Below, piece by piece: positions 1-8,689 of a stretch of 64,000 bases of DNA. Position 1 is the stretch's first letter; every line of letters starts with the position of its first letter. The DNA comes from Kalaharituber pfeilii. Lineage: Eukaryota > Ascomycota > Pezizomycetes > Pezizales > Pezizaceae. The stretch is from NCBI GenBank assembly GCA_015179045.1, contig WHUZ01000028.1, positions 558,001-622,000 on the forward strand, read 5' to 3'. Made by a program: the position numbers and the translations under genes. The notes below the pieces were generated by a model. The model saw only the letters and a program-made list of their open reading frames with translations. It did not search any database and was not told the origin of the DNA.

Positions 1-730
1 TTCCAACAAATGGGCAGTCTTCGAAGCCCTCAAAAGCTTCGGAGAAGGCTACAGAAAAGATGACACCTCCCATCTCCATACAAAACCAAAAATTACCTCC
101 CACGCAAGAAGTCAACAAACCACAGACCGGGAAGCGACAGTTGAGCCTGCCTCAGTCCGGTCGCGCAATTGTGGTACATGGAATTGCAACAACCAAAAAG
201 CTGGGAAAGGTTAGGGACTGGATGGAGAAGGCGAACCCATGGATGGGGAGTATAGTTGCAGCCCGATGGTTGTTGAAGAAGGAGAGGAGGGAAGGGAAGA
301 AGACCAGCTCGGTCGTAATCTACCTAAAAGGGGAGGTAGAGTCGGATGGTCAAAAACTAGCGAAGGTAAGGTTGTCTGGGAGATGGCTACACTCGGAATT
401 GTACGAGTGGAATAGAGTGGGTACAAGAGAGAAGGGGAAGGAGCGAGATGACAGGATGGACATGGATGAAGCAGTGGTAGAGGAGAAGGAAGAGTGCTCC
501 GACAGATGCGAAGGGAGGATCATCTGCGGTAACCTCTTTAGCTACGAAGTCAACTGCCCAAGACATGGACGTTCTTACATCACGCCATTTCGTTGATGTC
601 ATATCAGGGGACGTGTTTGTATGTAGTTGCATAGGTGCCTGTCTCCGGGCCATAAGGACTTCGGTCCAGGGACCCTGCCATGGCGAACAGCTGCAAGCGG
701 GGTTACGTGAAATAAAAAAAAAAAAAAAAA
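1..730 (+). mobile_element. Half-LINE, family B tail (ORF1p-like body plus LINE 3' end)
   Basis: After the ORF stop, a 134-bp 3'UTR (597-730) ends in CCCTGCCATGGCGAAC, GCGGGGTTACGTG and poly(A). This is the same 3' end as the RT-bearing family-B LINEs at 1611-3276, 7902-8400 and 21207-23735. The left end lies outside the window, so no TSD can be checked. Confidence 0.7.
3..596 (+). CDS. ORF1p-like protein of a family-B half-LINE (5' end outside window)
   Basis: The frame is open from the window edge; the first Met is at 60, giving 178 aa. The core domain (about residues 34-120 from that Met) shows IVVHGIATTKKLG, ARWLLKK, KKTSSVVIYLK and GRWLHSELYEWNR. This order of an N-terminal VHG strand, RWL, SSVV strand and GxxL..YEW matches gag-like ORF1 proteins of fungal Tad1-type LINEs, which bind the element RNA (family knowledge). 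The C-terminal extension after YEWNR is acidic and then Cys-containing (ECSDRCEG, CGNLF, NCPRHGR); family-A copies stop right after the core. No RT follows: the stop is at once followed by the family-B LINE 3' tail. Sure of the domain, less sure that the protein functions alone. Confidence 0.7.
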   Translation, partial: PTNGQSSKPSKASEKATEKMTPPISIQNQKLPPTQEVNKPQTGKRQLSLPQSGRAIVVHGIATTKKLGKVRDWMEKANPWMGSIVAARWLLKKERREGKKTSSVVIYLKGEVESDGQKLAKVRLSGRWLHSELYEWNRVGTREKGKERDDRMDMDEAVVEEKEECSDRCEGRIICGNLFSYEVNCPRHGRSYITPFR

Positions 731-788
731 CCTCGCCATAGCCTCCCAGGCGGCACGCGAGTAATGATAAAAAAAAAAAAAAAAAAAA
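731..788 (+). mobile_element. Tail-only family-A LINE copy
   Basis: Fifty-eight bases starting CCTCGCCATAGCC and ending in poly(A), abutting directly the poly(A) of the preceding family-B element. It contains only the 30-nt family-A hairpin (732-761, inner stem GCCT/AGGC) and the A-run. Either an extremely 5'-truncated LINE A landed in the B poly(A), or the RT jumped templates. Confidence 0.65.
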
Positions 789-878
789 CTAATGTTGTAA
801 TTCTACTATGTATAGTGTTTGTGGAGTTAACTGATTTCTCTCAATGAGCTTCAAGACGCTCAAAAGCAACAACCGTCA

Positions 879-1339
879 GTGGCTCTGAAACAAATTAGCA
901 ACTATCGACTAATAAAATATTTCAGTCGTGATGTTCCTCCACAGTATGTTACGCTCAAATGCCGTATCCGCCGGCTGCCCCAGCGTAGTCTGAATAGGCG
1001 CCCTCCTCGACTGCGCCCTCCTGTTGAATGGAAGGTATATGGCTGTATACTCATCCTGACATTCCCGGGTTTGTGTGCCATTCAGAGAGGTACCATGAGC
1101 TCGAGCGTGATGGGATCACGGATGAGCGTGTGACGATCGATCGACCCGCACTTTACTTTGTGGCTCCAGCTGATCGAAGAGAGGGTTCTGAAATAGTTTG
1201 CCACGGCCGCGTCCCAATAGACCAGACCCTGAGATTCAGTGCCCAACATAAATATCATGGACAGAACAGACAAATAAGATCGCGTGGATTTATAGTAGAG
1301 GTAAGACAGATATGCTTACATGCTAGGTTTGCATCTTAG
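879..1339 (+). pseudogene. Decayed copy of the WIxTHPxIPG gene family
   Basis: The frame from 1028 encodes GIWLYTHPDIPGFV, matching LLWICTHPDIPGSIT in the gene at 6845-7288 and RFWIYSHSSIPGSIT in the gene at 3875-4594. The conserved HP..IP..I..D stretch that precedes this motif in the other two is not readable in the same frame, and downstream similarity fades after about 30 residues. I read it as a broken third member; function unknown. Confidence 0.45.
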
Positions 1340-1610
1340 TTGAAACTTTATAAGTAGTGTTGCAAATGAACCAAGCCCACATGCGTTTCGCCTCTCAAAG
1401 ACTATCCAGGGTTTGCCCCGATTCCTGTATTTGTAGTTGGTGCTCAGAACAAAGTCCAATTGAGCTATAATGCATTTAAGACCACAGATGAATGACTATT
1501 CCCTCAGTGAAGCTTCTGTCTACTCGTCCATCGAACATGAACCGACATCTGAATTTAGGCGGCTGTTGTAAGTAACGGTAGTTTTTAAAAATCCCATTAG
1601 TACACCTGAA

Positions 1611-3276
1611 TTTTTTTTTTTTTTTTTTATTACGTGACCCCGCATGCAGCTATTCGCCATGGCAGGGCCCCTGGGTCTAGACCCTCAAAGCCCGGAGGGC
1701 AGGCTTACCTAACTACCCTTCCACCGCCACCTCTACAAACGAAAAACTCGACCCCTCCCTGCCCCACCTCCCCAGGGCGATAAAAATAGCTACGCTTTAC
1801 CTCCACCGCCACCTTCGAACAAACGAAAATTCACCCCCTCCCCTACACCTTCAACGACCCGAAAAATTCTCCCAGCACATCCACCGCCTCCCCGTTCTCT
1901 TGATATTCCAGCCACTTCTTTTCGTCCGCATCCTCCCACTTCTCCCACCCTTCCGGGTAGTCCACCCCGTCACACCTGAATGCCAGGTGGTCTGCCGTCT
2001 GTCTCTGGCCACACTCACATCTGCTCCCCTCCTCCGCCTTCCCTATTTTGATCTCCCACTCCTTTCCCATCCCCTTACCCGTCCTCAACCTGGTGAAGGC
2101 AGTGGCTGCTCCTCTGCCCCGCTCCTCCGCGTCTCCCTCCCCTCTGAAGTCTGCCGTCCAAATGTCCCGGCAGCCCTCCGGATCCCCCATGCTTCTTGCC
2201 ACCAGCCTCGCCTGTGCGGCGTCTAGTGCTGTCTCTGCACTCTCCACTCCGGCAATCCAGTTAACCTTCTGAATCGCTGCTCCGTGGACAGCGCCTGTGG
2301 CCTTCTTCAGTACCTGGTACTGAATTTTCTCCATTTCTCTCCTCCACTCCTTCTGACCGCGCCATCCAATCTCCGACCCCCACATCATCACCGCTCTTAT
2401 CATCCCCGTATACAGCTGCCGCCAGCTCCTCGGGCTCATACCCCATTGCCCCGCGCCTAATCCCATCATCGCCCCCGTGAGTTTTCTCGCCTTCTCCACC
2501 CTCGCCTTCCAATGGAAGTCGAATTCGAGTGTCGAATCGAAGATCACTCCCAGCCACTGCACTCTTTCTACTTCTCTTCTTCTCCTCTTCCCCTTGCCGA
2601 ACACAATGTCCTCGTGTTTCGCCGGCTCCAGCGGTACCCCCTTCTCTTCTGCCACTCTCTTCACTACATTCTTCACCTTCACTCTTAGTCTTTCTTGATC
2701 TAACCCCCCCCCCTCCCCAATCCCACACCGTGACATTTATGTCGTCCACATATGAGGGTACCTCACACTCCGCTTCCGGGATTTGGACCCTCAACGTCTC
2801 TTCCACCTCCTCCAGTATTGGCGCCAGCCAAATCAGGAAAATCACCGGCGACAGCGGGGACCCTTGCGGTACCCCCACGTTCGCCTTTCCCTCCCCTCTT
2901 ACCTGCCCATCCCATTCCACTGTGAACCTCCTCGCCCTAAAGAAGCCCTTCAACCATCCTGCCCATCTCCCTGCCTGTCTGTCCCCTTCAATTCTCCTCA
3001 TCACCTCCTCCCCCCTAACATTATTAAAGCCTCCTCTCACGTCATCTAGGCTCCATATCGCACCCCCCTTCCTCGCCAGACGCCTTTGTGTCTTGGTTAC
3101 CGCCCTCATCATGGCCTCCGCTGCATTTCGTCCCTTCCGTCCTCCAAACTGATGTCGGTGAAAGAGTTGATCCGCATTCTGGAGCTCCTCCGCAACCACC
3201 TTCTCTCCCAATTTCGCCACGCAGTTGATCAAGTTTATTGGCCTCCACCCCTTCACCTGAGTTTTGTCTTTCCCTG
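1611..3276 (-). mobile_element. 5'-truncated family-B LINE with 12-bp TSD
   Basis: Flanked by AGTACACCTGAA at 1599-1610 and 3277-3288. Reads on the minus strand from RT to a family-B tail (complement of 1620-1720) with a 3' poly(A) seen as T-run 1611-1629. Inserted in otherwise unassigned sequence between the two genes of the WIxTHPxIPG family. Confidence 0.88.
1843..3276 (-). pseudogene. LINE ORF2: reverse transcriptase lacking RNase H
   Basis: Begins inside the RT (GKDKTQVKGWRPINLINC), then GVPQGSPLSPVIF and YVDD, the RT catalytic core. The frame breaks at a C-run near 2702-2714 (G-run on the coding strand) and resumes as a 297-aa frame with LGVIFDSTLEFDFHWK and WRQLYTGM (RT thumb). After ...GDPEGCRDIW the frame passes without interruption to LRTGKG and the terminal C-x-C-G-x7-H-x4-C zinc-like motif. 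The whole RNase H domain present in the copy at 21361-23735 is missing. It is therefore a 5'-truncated, frameshifted copy with an in-frame internal deletion. Confidence 0.85.
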
Positions 3277-3348
3277 AGTACACCTGAAATGATCCCAGAT
3301 ATTACTGAATGTTTTTAATTTCCCATCAATTTAGCTTAAATATTCCAA

Positions 3349-3400
3349 ATTTTTTTTTTTATCACGTGGCCCCGCATGCAGCTACTCGCCATGGCAGGGC
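3349..3400 (-). mobile_element. Tail-only family-B LINE micro-insertion
   Basis: A T-run followed by the complement of the B tail, 52 bp in all, bounded by 11-bp direct repeats AAATATTCCAA at 3338-3348 and 3401-3411. The TSD shows it is an independent insertion and not the decayed end of a longer copy. Confidence 0.85.
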
Positions 3401-3411
3401 AAATATTCCAA

Positions 3412-3795
3412 TTGAGTATGTCTTTGCTTTTGGTTCTACTGTAATAGCGGCATGTCGACTCGCTGTTGCACTGAAATTTAGCCTTCATCAGAGGGACGAC
3501 GTAATTTGCTATCAAGCAAGACACATGTCTGGATGAAAGAGGCTAGCTGGGCCTTACATTTAATTATTTCCACAAAATTGTTACATTTGATACGGGGAGC
3601 GCATCTTGGCGAAGAGTGTTATATTGGAATGTTCATGCTTCAGTACCCTGGAGAAGGCACGGACCTTATTACACGGGGGCTGAGGTTACCCTCATCCCAT
3701 TCGCCTATGGCACCAACCGAATTGCTGTATCCGCTTGTCTCTTTTCTTATATGACTAAGCGACATCATGTTCCTCATAAAACAGTGTGCAAGACT
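3412..3795. other. Upstream region of the 3875 gene, nothing recognised
   Basis: No domain, repeat or element end recognised. Overlapping open frames exist on both strands but lack coding-like features. This may be promoter sequence of the following gene. Confidence 0.4.
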
Positions 3796-3802
3796 TATAA
3801 AC
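3796..3802 (+). promoter_or_regulatory. TATA-like box of the 3875 gene
   Basis: TATAAAC lies 73-79 bp upstream of the ATG at 3875, followed by an A/C-rich leader (CATAACAAGACTAGCC...). Spacing and leader composition resemble fungal core promoters; not proven. Confidence 0.35.
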
Positions 3803-3874
3803 ATAACAAGACTAGCCAAACAACGAAAGCGAACACAGACACCTTCAAACACGCTCATCGTCCAGTGAACTACC

Positions 3875-4594
3875 ATGCCAATCACGAAAGAGCAAGTTAC
3901 TCTCCTGCCGAGATCCCTCGGCATGCAACAAGAGATCAAAAATGCCGAGAAGGCAGACGCAAGATTCCATCGCACTAAACTAGCACGAGAAGGTGAATGC
4001 ATCCAAGGTCAAGAGGATGAAGGCTCCAATCACCGCCAACAAACCAACAGGAAACAGGCGGAAAGTGCAAAGAAGTTGCAGGAAGATGACTGCGGAGAAA
4101 ACGATTCCCAAGATTCTGATGACCAATTTTTAAAGGACTTGGATGAAGTTAACATCCCAACAATCGTCAAAGACATCATCAAAACACATCCTTTCTCGTT
4201 CCATCATACCTCGCTCGAACTACTCTGCGGAATTCCTCTCCGTATCCCCACCGTAATCAATGACACCAACCAAGCAGAAGCTCCCCTTCTCGGCGAAAGA
4301 TTCTGGATCTATTCACATTCCTCCATCCCAGGCTCTATTACTATGAAAGAAGTCGCGCTGCGCTCACAAAGTTATCAAGATCTCAAGGAAGAAATTGGAA
4401 GGTCTAGATTAACCCAATCTGGGAAGGAAATATATCTGAAGGCAGGCCTGGAAAAGATTCAGAAGCGGTTTCGTGACCGCCGAATGAGATACCAGTGGCG
4501 AATTGATGGGAAGAGACAAGAGGGAGGAGGGAAGCGACTGAATGAGGACGTCACAAAGGGTGGCTGGATTGCGAAGAAGCCGAGAGTCGCTTGA
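3875..4594 (+). CDS. Unknown protein, WIxTHPxIPG family, 239 aa
   Basis: Single exon, start context ACCATGC. Residues 1-90 are charged and low complexity (Gln/Lys/Asp/Glu). Residues about 95-185 hold the shared core: THPF..., IPLRIPTVINDT, then RFWIYSHSSIPGSITMKE. A basic, coiled-coil-prone region follows (IQKRFRDRRMRYQWR), and the C-terminus ends IAKKPRVA, a possible nuclear signal. The core aligns over about 110 residues with the gene at 6845-7288 (IP..I.D......L..WI..H..IPGSIT). No known domain recognised and no signal peptide or membrane span. The open frame and upstream TATA-like box argue for a real gene; lineage-specific function unknown. Confidence 0.6.
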   Translation: MPITKEQVTLLPRSLGMQQEIKNAEKADARFHRTKLAREGECIQGQEDEGSNHRQQTNRKQAESAKKLQEDDCGENDSQDSDDQFLKDLDEVNIPTIVKDIIKTHPFSFHHTSLELLCGIPLRIPTVINDTNQAEAPLLGERFWIYSHSSIPGSITMKEVALRSQSYQDLKEEIGRSRLTQSGKEIYLKAGLEKIQKRFRDRRMRYQWRIDGKRQEGGGKRLNEDVTKGGWIAKKPRVA

Positions 4595-5081
4595 AGGGTC
4601 AAAGAGGTGTGTGGTTTTATGCTTTCATTGCTCCGGACTAACTCTCATTCAAGACGTCACAGGTTGGGGACTTGCCTACCTTCTGCCAACCAGCCAAAGT
4701 TGGAGGATGCTTGCGACCCTGAAGGACATTGTCGCGTTATTTTCGCAGCTTCGGTTTCTCATTTTCCTGTTTGTTCTCTCTCTTATTGCTGAGTTTCCTG
4801 TCGTTGGTTATCTTTTCCCTAGACAGGAATAACATTTCAACGCATTTTTTTACATAAACGTCTTGGGACACCAGCTTCTCCCAGCGTTGTTCCTGTGACT
4901 TCAATTTACCACTTGTGCCTTCCTTGACCTGTCCTATTAGTCACAGTCTCGAAATAGGGAGGTACTCTATTACTACCTGTCATGATATTTGTGCCTTGAT
5001 GCACTTGCTTGAAAGCAGTTTAGCTGAATTTCCACCACAGTCCTACGCAGCGATGTGGTATTTGTAACATAGTAGCCTAGT
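4595..5081. other. Downstream region of the 3875 gene, nothing recognised
   Basis: Pyrimidine-rich, with short open frames including a hydrophobic one near 4700-4830 that I cannot relate to any family. Could be 3'UTR and spacer. Confidence 0.3.
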
Positions 5082-5272
5082 TAGTGTTTCCAACGGACCG
5101 GCCCCTGGGCCGGCCTGGACCGTGAAAATCTAGGCCTGGGCCTGGCCTGATCTTTCAGGCCGGCCATGAGGTCGGCCTGGGCCGGTCCAGGCCGCCTGCA
5201 TGTTTCAGGCCGGTCCAGGCCGGTCCAGGCCATCGGATGCTCCGCCGGGGCCGCCCCAGGCGGTTTCAGGCC
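5082..5272 (+). repeat. GGCC-rich terminus, hAT-like
   Basis: Starts TAGTGTTTCCAACGG and then carries dense GGCCTGG / CCGGCC repeats. The same arrangement (C/T)AGTGTT(C/T)(C/T)CAACGGACCGGCC occurs at 42594 and 55538. TAG/CAGTG starts with clustered subterminal repeats are typical of hAT transposons. No matching right end found; cut off by a LINE-A fragment. Confidence 0.45.
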
Positions 5273-5583
5273 TGCCATGAAGACACGACGGCTCGCTTAC
5301 TGGAGGAATGCATGGTATGGAGAAGGTTCTGGCCGAGGGGCAAGGAGGACATCATGACCACCCCGAAAGGAACTGACAAGGACAAAGATCCACTAACGAC
5401 GCTGATGAGGCGATTCGACGAGTAAGGCTATTTGTTACTTCAGGGACCTTCTTACTTTAACTTCCTACTTCACTAATTTCTATTTCCTATTTGCTTCAAT
5501 TTCCTTTACAGTGTACTTAAAATTCGCCATCGCCCATAGAATGGCACGCGAACAATGATAAAAAAAAAAAAAAAAAAAAAAAA
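5273..5583 (+). mobile_element. Family-A LINE 3' fragment
   Basis: Codes for the C-terminus of ORF2 (TTARLLEECMVWRRFWP, then DKDKDPLTTLMRRFDE and stop). A 3'UTR and an A tail 5523-5552 plus poly(A) follow. The hairpin of this copy has TTCGC...GCGAA in place of CTCGC...GCGAG, a compensated closing pair. No TSD found. Confidence 0.75.
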
Positions 5584-6312
5584 GTTGGCATTGTGGCGTA
5601 AATCATATACAGTCCAATAGCGAGGCTAAATGCATATGAGTGGAACGAAAAGATAACAGAAAAGATAACAGCAACAGGTGGCAACAGATGTAATGTTCTG
5701 ACAATTTTGATACATTGCATAGTTGGCATGCTGATAGATATTTTTAGGTGATCTTCCGATACTATTTGTATACAATATATCTATAAGAATGAAAATATCT
5801 TAAACAACTCAACAATTACTTTGAGGATTATGTTGATGCCATTCATGTATATCTCCATAGGGATAAGTTACCCAAATGACATGTTTACATACTTTTATTG
5901 AATTAATTGCAGGTGCAGTGAGTAGATTTATATATCTTCAATTTTACTGCAAAAATATTATGCCAAGACTTATGTGATAATGTGCAAAGATATAATTCAT
6001 TCATAACTCCTCTTTTCTTACCAGTAGAGATGCAGGATCTAAAGAATGATGCTTGTTTTAAGCCTCCTAAAAGGCGCATAGAAAAGTAGGTTCTGTGCGT
6101 GGGGGTATACAGGTTCTCATTCGCTCAGTTTTGGTGGGAAGGTGCGTCCAATTGTGGTGTGCGTCGAGATATGGTCAAACACAGTAATAACATTGATTAT
6201 TATTAGAAATTTTACCTAATGGGCGACCTTCAATTACTGATAGTGGAAATATCCAGGACTATTGAAATCTAATTCACCTGGGTTAAATTCTAAAATCACT
6301 TGAATTTTCCTA
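5584..6312. other. AT-rich spacer, nothing recognised
   Basis: AT-rich sequence without coding potential. The 10-mer TAGCCTAGTT occurs at both sides (5073-5082 and 6315-6324), but no inverted ends were found to make 5083-6314 a convincing element. Confidence 0.35.
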
Positions 6313-6338
6313 AATAGCCTAGTTGGCCTGGACTGGTC

Positions 6339-6377
<39 letters not shown>

Positions 6378-6690
6378 CTATCAGTACTCGCGTGCTGCCA
6401 TAGGGGCTATGGCGAGGGTAAATACATATAGGAGAGAAATAATTAAGGAAATGTCTCCGCCAACCCATAGTCGGTATGATAATAAGGAAATAAGGAAATA
6501 AGTAATGGAATAGATAAGTAGTCTGAATGGCCTGGACTGGCCTGGTTGGCCTGATTGTTCGTGAGGGCCGCCAGAATTACACGGTCCAGGCCACTCCAGG
6601 CCTTCTGTTTGCCTGGCCTAGCCTTACCTGTTGGATTCATTGGTCCAGGCCTTCTGTTGGCCTGGCCTGGCCTTGGCTGTTGGAATCATG
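6313..6690. repeat. GGCC-rich repeat split by a LINE tail
   Basis: Irregular GGCCTGG/CCAGGCC repeats before and after a nested LINE A piece. Similar in style to 5082-5272. It ends right at the TATA box of the gene at 6845. Confidence 0.5.
6342..6520 (-). mobile_element. 5'-truncated family-A LINE tail with TSD
   Basis: Long T-run (6342-6377), complement of the A hairpin and about 100 bp of 3'UTR, flanked by GTCTGA at 6336-6341 and 6521-6526. It interrupts the GGCC-rich repeat, so it is younger than that repeat. Confidence 0.7.
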
Positions 6691-6700
6691 CTATATATAC
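6691..6700 (+). promoter_or_regulatory. TATA box of the 6845 gene
   Basis: CTATATATAC about 145 bp upstream of the ATG, directly downstream of the GGCC-rich repeat. A C/A-rich leader (CCTAACCACAGGACC, CAACCGG) fits a fungal 5'UTR. Confidence 0.45.
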
Positions 6701-6844
6701 AGAGGACAGGATACCACTGCTCTATCCATACCTTCCTTTGCCATCATCCTAACTTGGGCACCGCCTACCTAACCACAGGACCTCTCCAAACTCTGTGCAC
6801 CTTAGCAGACTAACCACGTCTCCTCTACAACCGGTATACAAGCA

Positions 6845-7288
6845 ATGGCCACTATGAGACCCCCCTCGTGGGCCTTCCCTGACCCGGCGATCCGCGCCAT
6901 CTTTGCCGATCACCCTATCCCGCTCCAACCGTCGTCAGTAATGGTTCTTGCTACCTCTCCAATCAATATCCCCCACATTATATTCGACCCGGAGCCAACG
7001 GGTCTCCTGGCGTTGTCAGAATTACTGTGGATATGCACACATCCAGATATCCCTGGTTCCATTACCGTGGAGAATTTTCTGAAGAGAACAACGGGTTGGG
7101 AAGCCCACGAGAACTGGCTTCGGCAGGAGAAGACTCAATCAGACGACTGGAAGGCAAGGCAAAGAGAACAATTTCGGCAGACCGCACTTCACAATTTGGA
7201 GCAACATAAGCAGTGGTATCAGAGGCACCTGGAGACCATGAGAAGGCAGCAGGAAAAGGAAGCGATAATGGAGGCTAGGAGGCGTTAA
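6845..7288 (+). CDS. Unknown protein, WIxTHPxIPG family, 147 aa
   Basis: Start context GCAATGG. Residues about 15-70 carry the family core: DHPIPL, INIPHIIFD, then LLWICTHPDIPGSITVEN. The C-terminal half (80-147) is strongly charged and probably a coiled coil (HKQWYQRHLETMRRQQEKE). Relative to the 239-aa relative at 3875 it lacks the charged N-terminal 90 residues. A clean TATA box and leader lie upstream. Followed by unassigned sequence with a LINE remnant. Function unknown; I recognise no catalogued domain. The GGCC-rich repeat upstream raises the chance that its promoter is transposon-derived. Confidence 0.6.
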   Translation: MATMRPPSWAFPDPAIRAIFADHPIPLQPSSVMVLATSPINIPHIIFDPEPTGLLALSELLWICTHPDIPGSITVENFLKRTTGWEAHENWLRQEKTQSDDWKARQREQFRQTALHNLEQHKQWYQRHLETMRRQQEKEAIMEARRR

Positions 7289-7392
7289 TGGTTTATACAC
7301 CCTTCAGCTTCAACAGTATCCAGGAAACAATCTTAATGAACCACGGTCATCTCCGCTTTATGGGTCACAGCCCCAAAATATTTCCCAGAATG

Positions 7393-7440
7393 AGCAATAG
7401 ATTGGGGATGTCATACAGACCGTTGGAGAGGCTCGGACAA
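7393..7440 (+). mobile_element. Short family-A LINE ORF2 remnant
   Basis: Encodes NRLGMSYRPLERLG, matching NRLGLSYRPRQRLG downstream of RNase H in the LINE A copy at 46305. Both flanks (7289-7392 and 7441-7889) show nothing recognisable. Confidence 0.5.
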
Positions 7441-7901
7441 ATGACTGGACGGCATAACGAAACTTGAATGATGGTTGGAGCTATTGCGATTTCTAGGCTA
7501 AATTTAATACGGAGAGATGTTCGGGGAAGCGTGCTGGAATCCTATTGAATGAAGGACAATATGGGACGCCAGCTCTATGGCTTTGTAGTTAGAATTTGGA
7601 TTTCCTTATTGTTGTCTGAGTTATGTTACTTGAATTATGCGGTTAACAGACAATCGTTAGAAGCTGAGTGTATGAGGTTCTTTTCCTCAGGGATGAGTAA
7701 ATTAATAAAGGTTTTTAAAACGCAGCACGTAAACCCTGCTTGCTCTCATTTAAAGCACCTGTCCATGGATACTGACGGCAGAAGGTGTGAAATGCGCTCG
7801 TAAGGACATGGAGTCTCAGGTGGATCGGGTTGGAGATTGGATTCAGCCTAGGCAAAGCTACATACCCGGCTTGTTGTAGAGCTTTTGATAGGGTCCGTAG
7901 G

Positions 7902-8368
7902 GAGCGGCGGAATCGGAGAAGTGCAGCTGCGGGGAGGCCCAGAAGGGGAGCGCCTAGCCTCCCAGTGCAGTCAGCAGAGGTTTCGCCCAGAAGGCTTTAG
8001 AGAATGGGGGGATATGGAGAAGAACTGGAAAAGGACGGCAGAGAATGGGGAGGAGTGGGATGAGTTGGAAAGGTTCTTTTCAGGGATCAGGTTTTAGTGC
8101 GCCGCGCGATTTACCGACCCGGGTCGGGAAAAAATTTTGCGTTGCGAAGGTGTGGAGGAAACTGCGAAGGTGTGGAGAAGAGGGGAGGGGGGAGAGGTGG
8201 AGATATATAGTGGAGCCTCCCTGAGGCAGAAACCGGAAGGACCGTCCGGAGGTTTCTGGAAGCTGGTTTTAGAAGGATAGAAATTTCTTTGTTTGTTAAG
8301 CCTGTCTCCGGGCTTCGAGGGCTTGACCAGGGACCCTGCCATGGCTTGGCGCTACAAGCGGGGTTACG

Positions 8369-8399
<31 letters not shown>

Positions 8400-8400
8400 C
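7902..8400 (+). mobile_element. 5'-truncated family-B LINE with 12-bp TSD
   Basis: Flanked by AGGGTCCGTAGG at 7890-7901 and 8401-8412. Residues encoded by 7902-8097 match the ORF2 C-terminus of other B copies (RPEGFREWGDMEKNW, ELERFFSG, compare YPEGWEKWEDADEKKW). Then comes a roughly 250-bp 3'UTR, the B tail and poly(A). The 3'UTR recurs at 59006-59353 and 59711-59964, defining a sub-family. Confidence 0.85.
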
Positions 8401-8430
8401 AGGGTCCGTAGGCTCACAGCTACGATGGAT

Positions 8431-8525
8431 TGTTGGAGCAAGGACAAAATCGATTGATTAAAGTTCAACCTACGTACAGGAGGAAGTTCGAGACCTATTT
8501 ATAATTGAGATCTCGAGTACAAAGA
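8431..8525 (-). repeat. Putative LTR end fragment
   Basis: Reverse complement of sequence found at 46210-46304 and 56957-57048. In that orientation it holds ATTATAAATAGG (TATA-like) and ends CTCCAACA. That fits the 3' part of an LTR, but no partner LTR or TSD was found. 8526-8690 shows nothing else. Confidence 0.35.
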
Positions 8526-8689
8526 GAATGTAGATATTTCCAAATAAGGAATGAAAACGCAAGTCACGTGTAGGTAATGTGACGCTTACATGACTTCAGA
8601 AATATCTAGAAGTATCAAGCGTAAAGACGTAGAGACAGAAACATCGAGAATACATGATGTATGACAAATGAATACATGACGTATAAGAG

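Noticed and set aside
1900..3152. Long frames antisense to LINE ORF2 (also 11293-12195, 22058-23524, 33338-34038, 44242-44600, 47159-47713)
   Set aside because: GC-rich antisense shadows of element genes; Pro/Ser/Leu-rich with no domain. The 47575-47700 plus-strand part is real LINE sequence and is annotated separately.
5083..6314. A 10-bp direct repeat TAGCCTAGTT flanking a possible element
   Set aside because: No inverted ends at the inner borders; the direct repeat alone is too weak.
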